A DNA stretch of 64,000 nt from Beroe forskalii (taxonomy: Eukaryota; Ctenophora; Nuda; Beroida; Beroidae), in contig WFMF01000170.1 of the NCBI GenBank assembly GCA_011033025.1, forward strand, positions 292,896-356,895. Direction: 5' to 3'. A program made the position numbers and the translations under genes. Positions 1 to 11,700 of the stretch are shown here, piece by piece (positions within the stretch are counted from its first letter, which is position 1; each line of letters opens with the position of its first letter). The notes below the pieces were generated by a model. The model worked only from the letters and a program-made list of their open reading frames with translations, was not told the origin of the DNA and made no database searches.

Positions 1-754
1 GGAACAAAAGATCACATTCAGCACTGACTTTAAAATGAAAATTTGATTGAGGATTGCTCATGGTGACTATTGATATTCAACCAAATCCATTTTATTCCTG
101 GGCATTGAAATTTGTGATTTTTAGATCAATTAAACATAATTTCAATTAAACAATCAATTCAACCAAGATATCATAAAGTAAAAGTAAAAGTAAAGTAATA
201 GTAAGCATAATGGTATTAAACCATCTCTTACCTCATACCCAATTGAGCAATATCAAATGTTAACAATTATTTGGCACCATTTCACCCCGGTGCCCATTCC
301 ATAGAAACATTAATAAAAAGCAGTTTTACAATAACCAAATAAGAAGTTATTCAATGTGATAAAATTGATATTTGAATTGATAAAATTGATAAAATTGATA
401 AAATACAATTGATAAAATTGATTTTAACTTTCACAATGACTAAATATCAAAAATTGATAAAAACACTGAAAAGCCAGTAAAAATAGTTAGTCAAATAAAC
501 ATGGTCAAATAATACCAAATGGTAGAATAAAATAATAAAATAAATACTTTTGATGAATACATCAACAATGCTTTCAAAATCAAGTACCTTCAAAATTTCG
601 CTACTTACTGGATCATCCACCCTCAAATCGGATATTAAAAATTAAGAATGATAATTTTTAATTAAAAGCTCTCGCAATTTAAACACCCTGAGAGCTGAGG
701 TAGGTATTGGACTGAAGATGCCTGCACACCACTCATCGTGGTGTGACTCACTTT

Positions 755-803
755 CCTAAGCCCGCATAGGTGTGTGTACGCGCCGCGCGCTTCCCTACGG
801 GAA
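755..803 (+). repeat. GC-rich dispersed repeat end
   Basis: Contains AGCCCGCATAGGTGTGTGTA followed by a CGCGCCGCGCGC tract. The same sequence recurs at about 1968-2003, in reverse at about 59545-59580, and directly at about 60304-60345. It marks the ends of a GC-rich inverted-repeat element in this AT-rich genome. Confidence 0.65.
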
Positions 804-829
804 AGCGCGTCAATTTTTCTGTATCCTAA

Positions 830-912
830 ACCTAACCATTGCCCTAACCAAAACCCTAACCTTAAACCTTATCCTAAACCTAACAAATCCTGACCCTAAC
901 CAGAACCCTAAC
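830..912 (+). repeat. Degenerate telomere-like CCCTAA repeats
   Basis: A run of imperfect CCCTAACC and CCTTAAACC motifs. A second run lies at about 1743-1845 and a short one at 6010-6090. They are irregular and tied to the neighbouring 84-bp dispersed repeat, so they look like part of a transposon-type repeat rather than a true chromosome end. Confidence 0.6.
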
Positions 913-920
913 CTTACTGC

Positions 921-1930
921 TTAAAGCGCTAGATGCGCTTAATTATATTTTTCTGAGTGACGTCATTGTCATAGATAATGAAGGCTCCCGTTTATATGGG
1001 AGACTGACCGATATAGTGTTTAGCAAAATCCTGACCGTAACCCTTGTCCTTAAAGCGCTAGGTGCGCTTAATTATATTTTTCTGAGTGACGTCATTGTCA
1101 TAGATAATGAAGGCTCCCGTTTATATGGGAGACGTACCGATTACCTAAAGGGATCATGATCAAGAAAGATTTCTTGTTAATTCAAGAATGATACATAAAT
1201 AACAAAACCTGCAATGCAATAATATGAAGGCATGTTAACTTTGTCTGACGTCGCGCGAGGGGGTCAGGCAACGCCTGACAATGTTAACTAGAGCATTAAC
1301 AATGCTTGCGCTTATATGAGAAACACAAATTAAATGCTTCAAATGAAAAATAGATTAACTTGAATGATAAGTCAAATTAAATTAAAGTTATTAGTCAGCT
1401 GAATAGAAATAGAAATAGAAATAGAATAGATTATGGTATAGAAATAGAATATTAGAATAATTATGGTATTAAATAATAATAAGCTGAGTTAAAATTGCTC
1501 ATTGAATTGTCTCATGCTTAAATAAAAAATTGGTAATTCAATTGAAATAAAACTAAATCAAAATTTTATAGGGGCTTTGAGCATTAGATGCACTAAAAAT
1601 CGAAACTAGCTTCCTAGGCCGACATAACTATTATATTGCCTTAAACAGTGCCCTATTTTGCGCGCTGTCGTTCCTCCTTATTTAGCGGTATGTCTCCCAT
1701 ATAAACGGCTCTGAGTGACGTCACAGATCTAAACGTCAATTTTTCTGTATCATAAACCTATCCATAGCCCTAACCAAAACCCTAACCTTAATCCTTACCC
1801 TAACCCTAACAAATCCTGACCCTAATCCTGACCCTAACCCTATTCCTTAAAGCGCTAGGTGCGCTTAATTATATTTTTCTGAGTTATGTCATTGTCATAA
1901 ATAATGAAGGCTCCCGTTTATATGGGAGAC
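921..1930 (+). repeat. Three copies of an 84-bp dispersed direct repeat
   Basis: Near-identical units at 921-1004, 1050-1133 and 1847-1930. Each begins TTAAAGCGCTAG and ends in TTTATATGGGAGAC. The last copies follow the CCCTAA-like tracts, so the unit and the tract seem to form one composite repeat family. A related inverted piece occurs near 1690-1725. Confidence 0.75.
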
Positions 1931-2708
1931 TCACCTATTTAGCCCTAGGCTTTGCGGTTCCTTAGCCCGCATAGGTGTGTGTACGTGCCGCGCAACGCAA
2001 ACAGGGATATACGTGTTGCTAGCAAGCTGCGCACGTGTGTAAGCACCAGGTCAAATGAAATAGCTAAAGGTTTGTGTACGCTTCATGCTTGTTGTACGAT
2101 GTTTACCCACTGACGTGGGGTAAGTTGGGCAGAAACCCCTCTGTTTCCCTTCTCCATCTGCTGATGGGACATCTAAATTGCAGATGCAGACAGGGAAACC
2201 TTACAACTGTAGGGTAACTGCTGATGATTCACAGTTTAGTCTCTTCTGCCTCTGATGTCGAATCATTGAATTAGAAAATCAATATGCAGTATTTTGTCAT
2301 CTTAGTTTTTGGTTGAAGAGGCTATGACATGACAAGTTTAATTAAAGAGGAATCTGACATCCTGCAACTCAAATTTCATTGTATAATGTAGTGCTGTTAT
2401 GTTTAAAACTACTTCGTTATGTTTGTAGTATACCCATAGTCAATACTCCTTCATAGATAAGACATTGGATTTCAAAGGCACTGTCTTATGCAGATTGCAG
2501 CCATGGAAATTTTGGTATTGATTGGACATTCACAGATGGTTTTATGAGTGAAATGGTCAAAATTTGGATGCAGCACTTTCAGTCTGAATCTGATCTTTGT
2601 TGTACACAGTAAAGCATTTCTCAATTGGCCCTTGAGTTATTACAGCATTAGTATTAAGGACCAGTTGAATAAGGGCCAAAAAGGTATTTCTTCAAATAGC
2701 TACCTAAC

Positions 2709-5700
2709 ATGGATTGGAGCGATCATATATTTCTGGAATCCTGGATGAATGTGTACCCCAAGAGCATTCCTAAAAGAAAAATCAAAGTGGTAAGATCTGA
2801 AAATTCAATCACTACAAACATACATAACCCCAACTTCAAAGTATTTATTCGCCTTCATCCTTCATGTACTGATGAAATAGAACTTAAATCTGATGAATAT
2901 GGAACTTTGAACTCTATTAATAAATTCAAGTTCAGTGGAATATTCACCAGACATGATAGCACCACGAGTATTTATGAGAAAACAATTGGTGATATATTGT
3001 CTAATGATAAATATGACGGCAAAAATGTGACATTATTTTGTTATGGAGCAACTGGGACAGGGAAAACATACACATTGGTTGATGAAAAAGCTGGGTTGAT
3101 TCAAAAGACAGTGATGCAACATCTCAAATTTCCATTGAAGATTAGTTGTGTACAAATCTACAAAGAAGAAGTTACTAGTCTACTTCATATTGATAGCACA
3201 AGTCCAAGTTTTACTGTGGATCCAAAAGTGGAAACAGATTATCAGCCATCTGAAAAAATTCAAGTGGATGTATATTCAGTTGAAGATGCAATGAAATGCA
3301 TAAAAATAGGAAGTAAGAACCGTGTAACAAGAGGGACTGAATTCAACTCAACATCATCTCGTTCACATATGATACTTACATTTTATAATGATACAAATCA
3401 AATAAATTTTGTGGATCTTGCTGGATCAGAGAAATATACAACTCAAGATTTAGAGGAGACAGCTTCAATAAATAAAAGTTTACTTGTATTGCGTAGAGTT
3501 GTGTCTTGCTTATGCAATAAAAGTTCTCATGTACCATACAGAGATAGTCTACTAACAATGTTTCTTAGGAACAGTCTTGGAGGTACTGTATATATATTCA
3601 TGATTTTTGATATTTCATGTTTCTTAATTTCATGTTACTGAAGTATCTCAATTACAATTCTGTAAAAGAGTAGACAAAGTCTAGACAAATTTATACAAAA
3701 TCCATGGACTATTGCTAGTTGCATTGGTATATAGTTATTATAATCATTAATAGCTAATCATTAATAGCTGAATGTAAGAGTAAATACAACTAAAAACATT
3801 TTCAGGAAAATATTTATTTCAGGCAACTGTGTAACTCTATTATTAGCTACAATTGGTGGTACCAAAATAGATGAAATTCAAAGAACACTTAAGTTTTCTG
3901 CTAAAGCTAGTTTCATTGAAAACAAGGTTGAAAACATTGAAAAGATTCAGGTTATCAGAGAGGACATGGAGAAAAAGGGAAGTAATTTTAATGTTTCTTC
4001 AAAGTTACATAAAGTAGAATGTGGATTATATTGTCTAGATGGTGTTCATGTACACATTATAGGCCATGATAGTTTAGAAACAGCACAGTTAGTTGTAATT
4101 CTACTTCATGGGTCTCCTGGAAATTCAAAGTTCTTCAAAGATGACTGGTTACAGTTTGAAAAACACAAAATCTATGGAATTGCCATAGATATGCCTGGCT
4201 ATGGACTGTCAAATAAGGTTGCAAAACTTCCAAGCCATAGTTCTAATAATCTTGACAAAAATGGTCCTGTTGATATTGTGAACAAAGTAATGACTGCTTT
4301 TTGTTTACCTAAGGTAAGTATTTTTGGTTTTGATTGGGGAGGTGGAATTGCATTATCTATGGCAGAACAATTTCCCTCTAAAGTGGCATCTGTTGTTGTC
4401 TTTCATGGTATGACTAATGCTGATAAATTCAGATTAAAATGTAAGCCAACACTGCTGTGGGTGAAATCAGATCAGTTCCATCCAATCAAGGTATGCCTCA
4501 TGATGATATTGTCATCAATTTTTGAGTTGATATCAAAGCTTTTCAATACACAGTTATAACCATGATATTGTATAGATAATCTTTAATATAAAGGAAAGAG
4601 GCACTTCTACGTTTGTTCTTGAATAACTGACCCAAATGGAGCTAAAAAGCTGCGATTTTTTGCAAGGCGGTAGAAAATGTCTAAACTTAAAAGATAGCAT
4701 GGCCAAAAATAGGATTCAGGCTTTAGATTTTTCGTAAATAACGTCCAAAGTCCGAAAAATCCACCCTAAAAAGAAGATCGAGTTCTAGGTTAAATTCACC
4801 AGTTGAGCGCGTTGCTATGGTTATTGATTGCGCGCGCTAAACTGCACGTGCATTTTAACGAAGCATTTGCCATTTCGTTACTGTGTACTTTGGAAACGTT
4901 TCAACTGAACTTTAAAGTCATAATTTACGTATTTACGTTCTCAATGGAATTTTCGAGTTTGGTAAAAAGTTTACGACAGAAGCATATCAACTCTAATCAC
5001 TATTGTAGGAGAAAAGGTAAGAGTTGAACAATTTGTTCCATTGTGAAAATCAGCGATAATTGTTTCGTATGAAGATATTTGTAGCTTCGATTGTTTGCTG
5101 CGGGGATTTGACAGAAGGAGGAATTTATAATTACTCAAGTTAGAAGTAGGTTCTAAACAGATGAAAATGCGGACAATTTTGATTTCAATGAGCGTGGATT
5201 CAAATTTGTTACCCATCTTTTCTCCGAATCTGAATTTTGGATTAGAAAACGGTCATTGTTCTTGAGTTCTTCTTATTTAATGTTGTGTCCTCGACATTAA
5301 TTTACAATCGCAAAATCTGCAACATTTTTATTTATATTCAAGTCCTATGTAAATATTATGTAATTTCGTTACGTTGCACCCCTACCCCCAGCAACAAAAA
5401 ATTGCATCAATGACTTCGTTCAATTTATTGTACGTCCAACTGTATATACGTCCAATTAAAGTTAGGAGTGGGTTAAAAACAGATGAAAATGCGTACAATT
5501 TTGATTTCAATGAGATTGGATTCAAATTTGTTGCTCATCTTTTCTCCGAATCAGAACTTTGGATTATAAAACCATTGTTCTTGAGTTCTTCTTATTTACT
5601 GTTATGTGTCCTTGACAATTGACATTAGATCGCAAAATCTGCAATATATTTTGATTCATATTCAAATCCTATGTAAATATTTCGTAATTTCGTTACGTTG

Positions 5701-8700
5701 CACCCCTACCCCCAGTAACAAAAAATTACATTAATGACTTCGTTCAATTTATTGTACGTCCAACTGAATATATACGTCCAATTAAAGAGAAAACCCAACG
5801 GGTTTTCTCGTAGGTATATATTATAATAACCTTCTGAATTTTGTCTAAAGTATAAGAAAAGTGACTTCAAGTGAAAAGTCATTCAATCAACCAAATAATT
5901 TCTACCTTATGGGACACATTTATAATGTACGAAATTTGTGGATTTTTCGAAAAACACCAAAGAAGAACACCAATTTTCAAAAAGTGGAAACAGAAGTCGA
6001 AACACTATTCCTAACCATAACCCTAACCATTTCCCTAAACCTGAATGTTTATGGCCAGGATTAGGTTTAGCCAAGATGGTTAGGGTTATGGTTGGGATAT
6101 AAGACAGTAATAGCACTTCCAATTCTGTATTCACTTTTTGAAAGTCGATCTGTTCCCAGTCTGCCTAATATTGAACCCATGGACTCAAAACCACCATGTA
6201 AATGTTGGTTCATGTCCTAGCCAAATGATTATTTGACTCGTGTCTTTTAGGGATCGTTCACATATTACGTAATCAGCCGAGGGGGGGGAGGGGGTTTCCA
6301 AATGATTACGTTTGATTACGAGGGGGGGAGGGGGGGTTTGGCCAATGATTACGTAATCAAAATATCTAAATTTTCATGAAAATTTCAAGGATTTTTATGA
6401 AAATTTCACGAATTTTCATGAAAATTTCAAGAATTTTCATGAAAATTTCAAGAATTTTTTATGAAAATTTAAAGGATTTCCGAATTTTCATAACCAAAAA
6501 TTAACCATTTGCAGAAAAAATTGCCAAAATTTCATAGTTATGATTAAAACATGATCTACTCTAACAAAATATGGTTCAGAATGTATAGTTCCTCTAGTGC
6601 TGCTCATATTGATATAGGAGGGATGTACTCCATTCGTTGAACTCTTCCAAACCACTCCACTTCCAGTGCCTCTCATAAATAAGGTTTGCTGCTCTGTGCT
6701 TGATCAGAGGTTCGGAGGCCTTTCTTGCCGTAGAGTTGACGCCAGAGCAGGTCTTGGCGTACATCCGCAGCTCCATTATCCAGGAATCAATCTTTTTGAT
6801 GAAGGTGTAGGAAGCTGCAGTTGTCTGTGAAGTTGCCAAACTCTGATCTGGAACTTAGGGGCTAGGGATGATCTGGATCTTGGGTTCTGTCGGCTTTGGT
6901 GGCAGATGAGCAGGACACGGATACTGAACTTTGGTTCCATCGGTTTTGAAGGAGGTTGAGGTGGGACCAAGACGTTGATTTCTGGCTCTTTAGTGGAACT
7001 GGGGGCCTCAGGTGTAGAGGAGGAGGAGGATGATCTGTTGGAAGTAAAGGAGGATGATGAGCAGATGAGGATGTGTTGGAGGAAGAGAAAGAGGAGGAGG
7101 TGTCCATCTCATTGTCAGAGGAGTTGTCGTAGGCGAGATTTCCGTAGGAAAACTAAAAGAAGCTTTGAATGTCATCTTCAGGTCGATTATGTTGATGATT
7201 GAATTGAAACACACGATACTGTTCTATTTCTAATTTTTGTCAGTTAATATAGTTTTTGGTGACGTCAAAAAAAAACTGAAGGAGGGGGGGGGCCATGATT
7301 ACGTAATATTTTCCGAAAAGAGGGGGTTTGGCCATTACGTTTGATTACGGAGGGGGGAGGGGGTAAAAATGCCCAAAAATTGATTACGTAATATGTGAAC
7401 GATCCCTTACTAAATTTTGTCTTCCACTAATTGAACCATCAATGATGGTTCAATTGATAGGAGTTAAACTATATGGCTAGGACATGAACCAACATTTTGA
7501 TGGTGGTTTTGAGTCCATGGGTCCAATATTGGGCAGACTGGGAAAACATCGACTTTCAAAAAGTGGAAAGAGAGTGATGGTCCATTATATTATAATGTTA
7601 CTGTCACTTTCATATTTTGATATCTATATGCTCTCAGTGCATATTAACTGAACTTTTGTTCTTTCAGCTTGCTCGTACTTTGAAAGCAAAAACTGGTGGT
7701 ATTTTACACGAGTTCGATGTTGGAAGATTTAGAACAGATTACGATGCTTGTTATTACTGCTGTCACGATAAAATGGTTCCCCTTGCATTAGAGGGACTGA
7801 AAAAGAATATAACAAAAATATCAGCATCTCGACTCCAAGATGAAAATACAACATTTCTAACTTCTGACAATGGTCTCGATAAGGAAAAACAACCAAATGC
7901 AGGGGATTCTTTGACAAATAAAAAGCTCCGTGATATATTTCACAGAATAATGTCCGAGACAATAGACAGTAATTCCAAAATGAACACTATAAAATGGATT
8001 GGTATATTCAGAGATTGTTTCAATGAACAACTATTGCCGTTTCTTTATGGTATCTATCTTGGCAAGATTGATATCCATGATCAATTCAAACCTGCATGTA
8101 CAAAATTGTTTGGACAGTTACCTTGTCTTTATGACATCAGTGGTGAAATTACATCAAGTAAATTGCATCAATGGGGGATATGGTCTAAACCTTACTCTGA
8201 ATATGTTTGCCAGGAATTCTCTAATTGTGAAAGGTCCAATAAACGCTTTGACTCAATTTTCACTAATGAGAAGACTTTAGATTATTTTTACAAGCCAGGG
8301 AGGCATGTGTTCTTCAGGGGATCTGGGGTTAGTAATATAGCATCTGATTTATCCACTATGAAAACCGATGCCGACGAATTTGGAAATGCCCAGGCTGTTA
8401 CAGAAAAGTTCCGAGGAATTGGTATTCTTGAACAGCTGGAGTCAAATGATGAATTGTGTGTTGTTTCAACAAAATGCAATGACTTCAAGAGCACCAAACA
8501 AATCAAAATTCCTAAAACAATGCTGTGGGAACAGAATAATCCTACTTGGCTTAAATGTGCAAATAATAAATTGTGTCTTGAAGACGGTATAAAAGCAAAC
8601 TATGATTCATCACTGATGAAAGCAAGATTAATAGAGTTGATGTTCCTGCTTGAGGGTTGTAAGACCCAGGAAGAAATGGTACACAAAGTGGAGCTTATGA

Positions 8701-9240
8701 TGAACATGACTTGTCTTTATGAGGGTCTTGATAGGTCACGTTATTGCAGGTGCGAGGATCCTGCCAAATTATCAACTTATGGCACAGGTCATTGTCATGG
8801 GTTAACATCCGTGTTTACATCACTGCTGTATCCTTTTCAACATTTGCTGGGAATTTACATGAGGTATGTTCTCGAAAATAACAGATGGGCATGTAATTAA
8901 GTGCTCAATGGGTCACTGCTTGTCCATTTGTCTTTCAACTTTCGACTAGTTTACATGAATATCACACATGATTGGACCTAATTGATTGTATTTATGCAGG
9001 TATACCGGTGGGTTTCATGCTAAATGTGACAAAGTGGATGACATGGAAATTTCTAACTGCATTGAAAATCACCAATGGCTCGAGCTTACATTCTACCCAT
9101 CATTCAAGCTGAACATTGTGGATCTAGTGCAAGCAGTTTCTGACAAGAAATTCATATGCCATCATACCTTGGATGCTTATTCTGATCCTAGAAATATACT
9201 TTATGGAAATGGAAAATTGATTATTGATAGCTATGTCTAA
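2709..9240 (+). CDS. Kinesin motor / alpha-beta hydrolase / transglutaminase-like fusion protein
   Basis: Exons 2709-3582, 3823-4490, 7668-8863 and 9000-9240 join through GT-AG introns with matching phases and give 992 residues. An in-frame TAG lies just upstream of the ATG (2695-2697), which supports the start. Residues 1-335 form a kinesin motor: P-loop GATGTGKT (113-120), switch I NSTSSRSH (213-220), switch II VDLAGSE (235-241), and the PYRDS segment. Exon 2 then runs without a break from the last motor helix into an alpha/beta-hydrolase fold: HGSPG at 387, DMPGYG at 414, nucleophile elbow GFDWGG with Asp462, and acid-loop Asp508. The expected catalytic His near 534 is Arg (GRF). Residues about 570-870 are unrecognised. 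Residues 885-960 carry GHCHGL (Cys890), NHQWLEL (His937) and Asp954, which resemble a transglutaminase-like triad (weaker inference). No coiled-coil stalk is seen, so the motor may not dimerise as usual. Confidence 0.85.
5135..5790 (+). repeat. Tandem repeat, about 325-bp unit, two copies
   Basis: Copies at about 5135-5462 and 5463-5790 share the order TTAGAAGTAGG-like start, GATGAAAATGCG, a TTTTCTCCGAATC block, and CGTTACGTTGCACCCCTACC followed by GTACGTCCAACTG. The copies differ by scattered substitutions and small indels, so the duplication is not recent. Confidence 0.8.
6134..7563. mobile_element. Outer inverted-repeat element, interrupted by a Harbinger-like insertion
   Basis: About 90-bp arms at 6134-6223 and 7474-7563 are reverse complements. 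Each arm contains the CTTTTTGAAAGTCGAT end, a CCCAGTCTGCC block and GGTTCATGTCCTAGCCA. Most of the interior is occupied by a second element with its own termini. This is a foldback or MITE-type repeat; no transposase was recognised. Confidence 0.7.
6250..7406. mobile_element. PIF/Harbinger-like non-autonomous element with TTA target duplication
   Basis: Terminal inverted repeats begin GGGATCGTTCACATATTACG. TTA flanks both sides (6247-6249 and 7407-7409), matching the 3-bp TWA duplication typical of PIF/Harbinger elements. Just inside each end lie G-rich tracts and repeated GATTACG motifs. The centre (about 6560-7230) shows only short minus-strand open stretches of up to 81 codons, none recognisable as a transposase. 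A degenerate piece resembling the right end occurs at about 59068-59140. Confidence 0.7.
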
Positions 9241-9742
9241 CTGAGTAGGTACTGAGGAGTGAGGAGGTACTTTGCAGATTTATTCTTATACTGGTACGGG
9301 GCTGTCAAGAATCCAGAACTTAAATATATCAGATTTCATATTTTAAAGGATGTGTTTTTAATATTGCTATTTTAGAACTGTATACTTGTATATATTGTGA
9401 ATGCTAATTAGGCATGTCTGTATCATGTTTTGTTGAATTATTTTACACCTGCATCTGATTAGTGTTAGGGGCACCACAGGGCCTTCTATCTCCATTACTA
9501 ATGTTTGAACATTGTCATATGGCATTATGGCATGTGTAATGTACTGGTTCACTGTATTTGACCCGTAAATATGCATGATTCTCTCAACTTATTTCAAGCT
9601 TCAATATTTCTTCAAGCTTTATAAAAATGTATGAATGAGTATTTTAATAAAATGTCCCCACATCCCCAAAGCATGCATGTGGATGTACCCAGGGTGTTAG
9701 TGTGGCCAAACCAGGCGATATTCAAACATGGCATCCTGGCAG
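9241..9742. other. Intergenic / 3' untranslated region
   Basis: AT-rich sequence between the stop of the kinesin-fusion gene and the first supported exon of the next gene. It holds the AATAAA candidate and otherwise nothing recognised. Confidence 0.5.
9646..9651 (+). promoter_or_regulatory. Candidate polyadenylation signal for the kinesin-fusion gene
   Basis: AATAAA about 405 bp after the stop codon at 9240, on the coding strand. It is the first exact hexamer noticed downstream. The next gene's exons begin only about 100 bp later. Confidence 0.4.
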
Positions 9743-11700
9743 GATTCCCCGCTTCTTTCGGTACTGCAGAGAATCTATCTAAGTTCCTTCTCTACTGCCG
9801 AACCAAAGGCAAGAATGGCTGGCCATCTGTATGGTAGGTTTTACACCACTAGATTCTTTGCTTTTAAGGATTCTGAGATTTGTGTTGCAATGAGACATTG
9901 TTCACTTTATTAAAGTATTTATAGTTTCTTACATCGGGAAACAGTCTAGCTACTCAATGTGATAATTCAATATTATCATGACAATACTTCCGTAAGGAGC
10001 TTAGTTTACTGAACATTCGATATACCATGATAAATAAATATATTGACTTGTTATGATGTCACTTTATTGAGTATGTTAGTGGCAGGAAATTGTCGAAATG
10101 GGATTAATGCGTAGGTACCTATCAAATCCTATGACTATCGACAGCCTACAAGAGTACAGCACCTATTATTAGGGGGGGGGGTTGCATGTCATGGTATACC
10201 AAATGCTCAGTAAACTAAGCGATTTACGGAAGTATTATCTTGATAATATTGAAATAACACATTGAGTAGCTAGACTGTTTCCCAATGAAAGAAACAATAA
10301 ACAATGCTTCATTGCAACATTTTAGGGATCACTGTTATTTTGTCTAAGCTGTGTTGTGTTCCCTAAGTTGTATGTTGCATTAATAGGTAGGGAATTTCGA
10401 AGAGTTATATTGTATATGCTATTGCAATATTTAATTTGAACCTTTAAAAAATAGCATTTGCGAAAAAAATCATGTGTTAACTTTCTTTCAGTTATGCAAT
10501 TTGGGCGAGTTATGCACAGAGGTATTTCAACATGGACAACGAACTGGCCTCCCTCTTCTTCGAATCTTGTCGACATATCTGTATGGATATCAGGGACACC
10601 TCGCAATGGGATGAAAAGTTCGTAGTTAATAATGTTGTAATTTAGTCACGAGAATATATTTATGTTCTTTAGATTAGATGAAACATCATCTAGCTGTTAT
10701 TAATATGATACACGGTACGACCAGTAATTGAAAATTCACTTTTGTAACCGTGAAGCATGAAAAGAGGAGTGCCGTGTATTATCGAACGTTCCTTGTAACA
10801 CCACCACTACCACCCCAGATACATGACCACCCTATCAGAAGACACTAAGTCCCGAATGCGGGACAAAGTCAGTGTCAACACCATCCACCTCGCCCTTTAC
10901 CTCTACTCTCAGAATGTCACCCTCATGCAGACCCAGAAGTTCTCACTCCGATCAGGTATTTCACGGTGGTGGTTGTAATATCGTATTTTTATCTACATAC
11001 TACAGTACGGAAGTGCTAATCATGATCAGCAATCATCCGTGTCTCAATAGTTAGTAGGAAAAGCAAAAAATAATAGTTAAATAATAGTTAAATAATAGTT
11101 AAATAATAGTTAAAAATATTTCGTGCTCGATCGGTTCTATCAGTTTCATTTTCAAATTTCCCAAAACCAAAATGGATTTGATTGCGTTGGTTTACCTAAT
11201 TAACCACTATAAAACCCATGGTATATGAGAAAGAAGGCGGCGGTTACACTTAAAACTGCTGCAATGTCGCTAAAATGCCATAGTGTCATTTAAATGGCAT
11301 CATAATGTACTAGGCTGTAAAAATTTTTCCCTCTCCAATCACCTTTATACCTTACGCTGAAATATTTGTCATCAGAAGAGTTCCCGACTGACCGGAAGGC
11401 AAAGAAGAAAAGTATTGACGTGCGTTTCATTGAGACTTTCCTCTCGGATATTATGAAGATTCTATCAGATCCTGAGAGCAAAGGTCTTTCTCTGGACAAG
11501 GTTTGTTTTGTCTGTGAAACTAACTCTTTGTACAATGATTAATTCCATTTTCCCCATGTTAGTCCTCTGGGCACTCTCTATTAACTAACCAGTACCCACC
11601 CTCCCCTCTAATAAAACCACTTCCCCTCTAGCAACCCATCACACTATCTGATCTCCAACTTAACTTACCACCCTCCCCTCTAGCAACCCATCACACTATC
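9743..11700 (+). CDS. Unrecognised multi-exon gene, partial
   Basis: Phase-compatible exons were deduced at about 9743-9833 (start uncertain), 10492-10617 (weak GTTCGT donor), 10819-10955 and 11376-11500. The frame then continues into a copy of CAACCCATCACACTATCTGA after the acceptor at 11631. The encoded segment reads smoothly across the junctions, for example TSQWDEK to YMTTLSEDTK and KFSLRS to EEFPTDRKAKKK, so it is probably a real gene. It is a soluble-looking helical protein with a Lys-rich stretch; no family is recognised. The next exon start is embedded in the 52-bp minisatellite, and the rest of the gene cannot be followed. It may be cut by the rearrangement at 20.16 kb. Confidence 0.55.
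9883..10320. mobile_element. Foldback/MITE-like inverted repeat in an intron
   Basis: Arms of roughly 140 bp at 9883-10030 and 10185-10320 are imperfect reverse complements. The ends read TGTTGCAATGA and TTCATTGCAACA, and both arms contain GGAAACAGTCTAGCTACTCA or close variants in opposite sense. It sits between two exons of the unrecognised gene. No target duplication or coding sequence was identified. Confidence 0.75.

Larger units (their letters stand above)
1..2540. other. AT-rich repeat-dense region without a recognised gene
   Basis: No open frame with recognisable protein features was seen. The region holds short AT-rich direct repeats near 360-420, degenerate CCCTAA-type motifs near 830-910 and 1740-1845, three copies of an 84-bp unit, and two copies of a GC-rich motif that recurs at 59.5-60.4 kb. 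It lies upstream of the kinesin-fusion gene and probably contains its promoter, but no promoter element could be assigned. Confidence 0.6.
4491..7667 (+). other. Intron 2 of the kinesin-fusion gene, filled with repeats
   Basis: The intron runs from the donor after residue 514 to the CTTTCAG acceptor at 7667. It interrupts the hydrolase domain between its acid loop and the final strand. It is 3.2 kb while the other two introns are 240 bp or less. It contains a two-copy tandem repeat and a nested pair of inverted-repeat elements, so its length reflects mobile-element insertion. No other gene was recognised in it. Confidence 0.75.

Noticed and set aside
830-1850. True chromosome end at the left of the window
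   Set aside because: The CCCTAA motifs are degenerate, short and embedded in dispersed repeats with unique sequence on both sides.
6488-7214. Minus- and plus-strand frames in the Harbinger-like element as a transposase or accessory gene
   Set aside because: All are under 82 codons and low complexity, without the expected DDE or Myb-like motifs.
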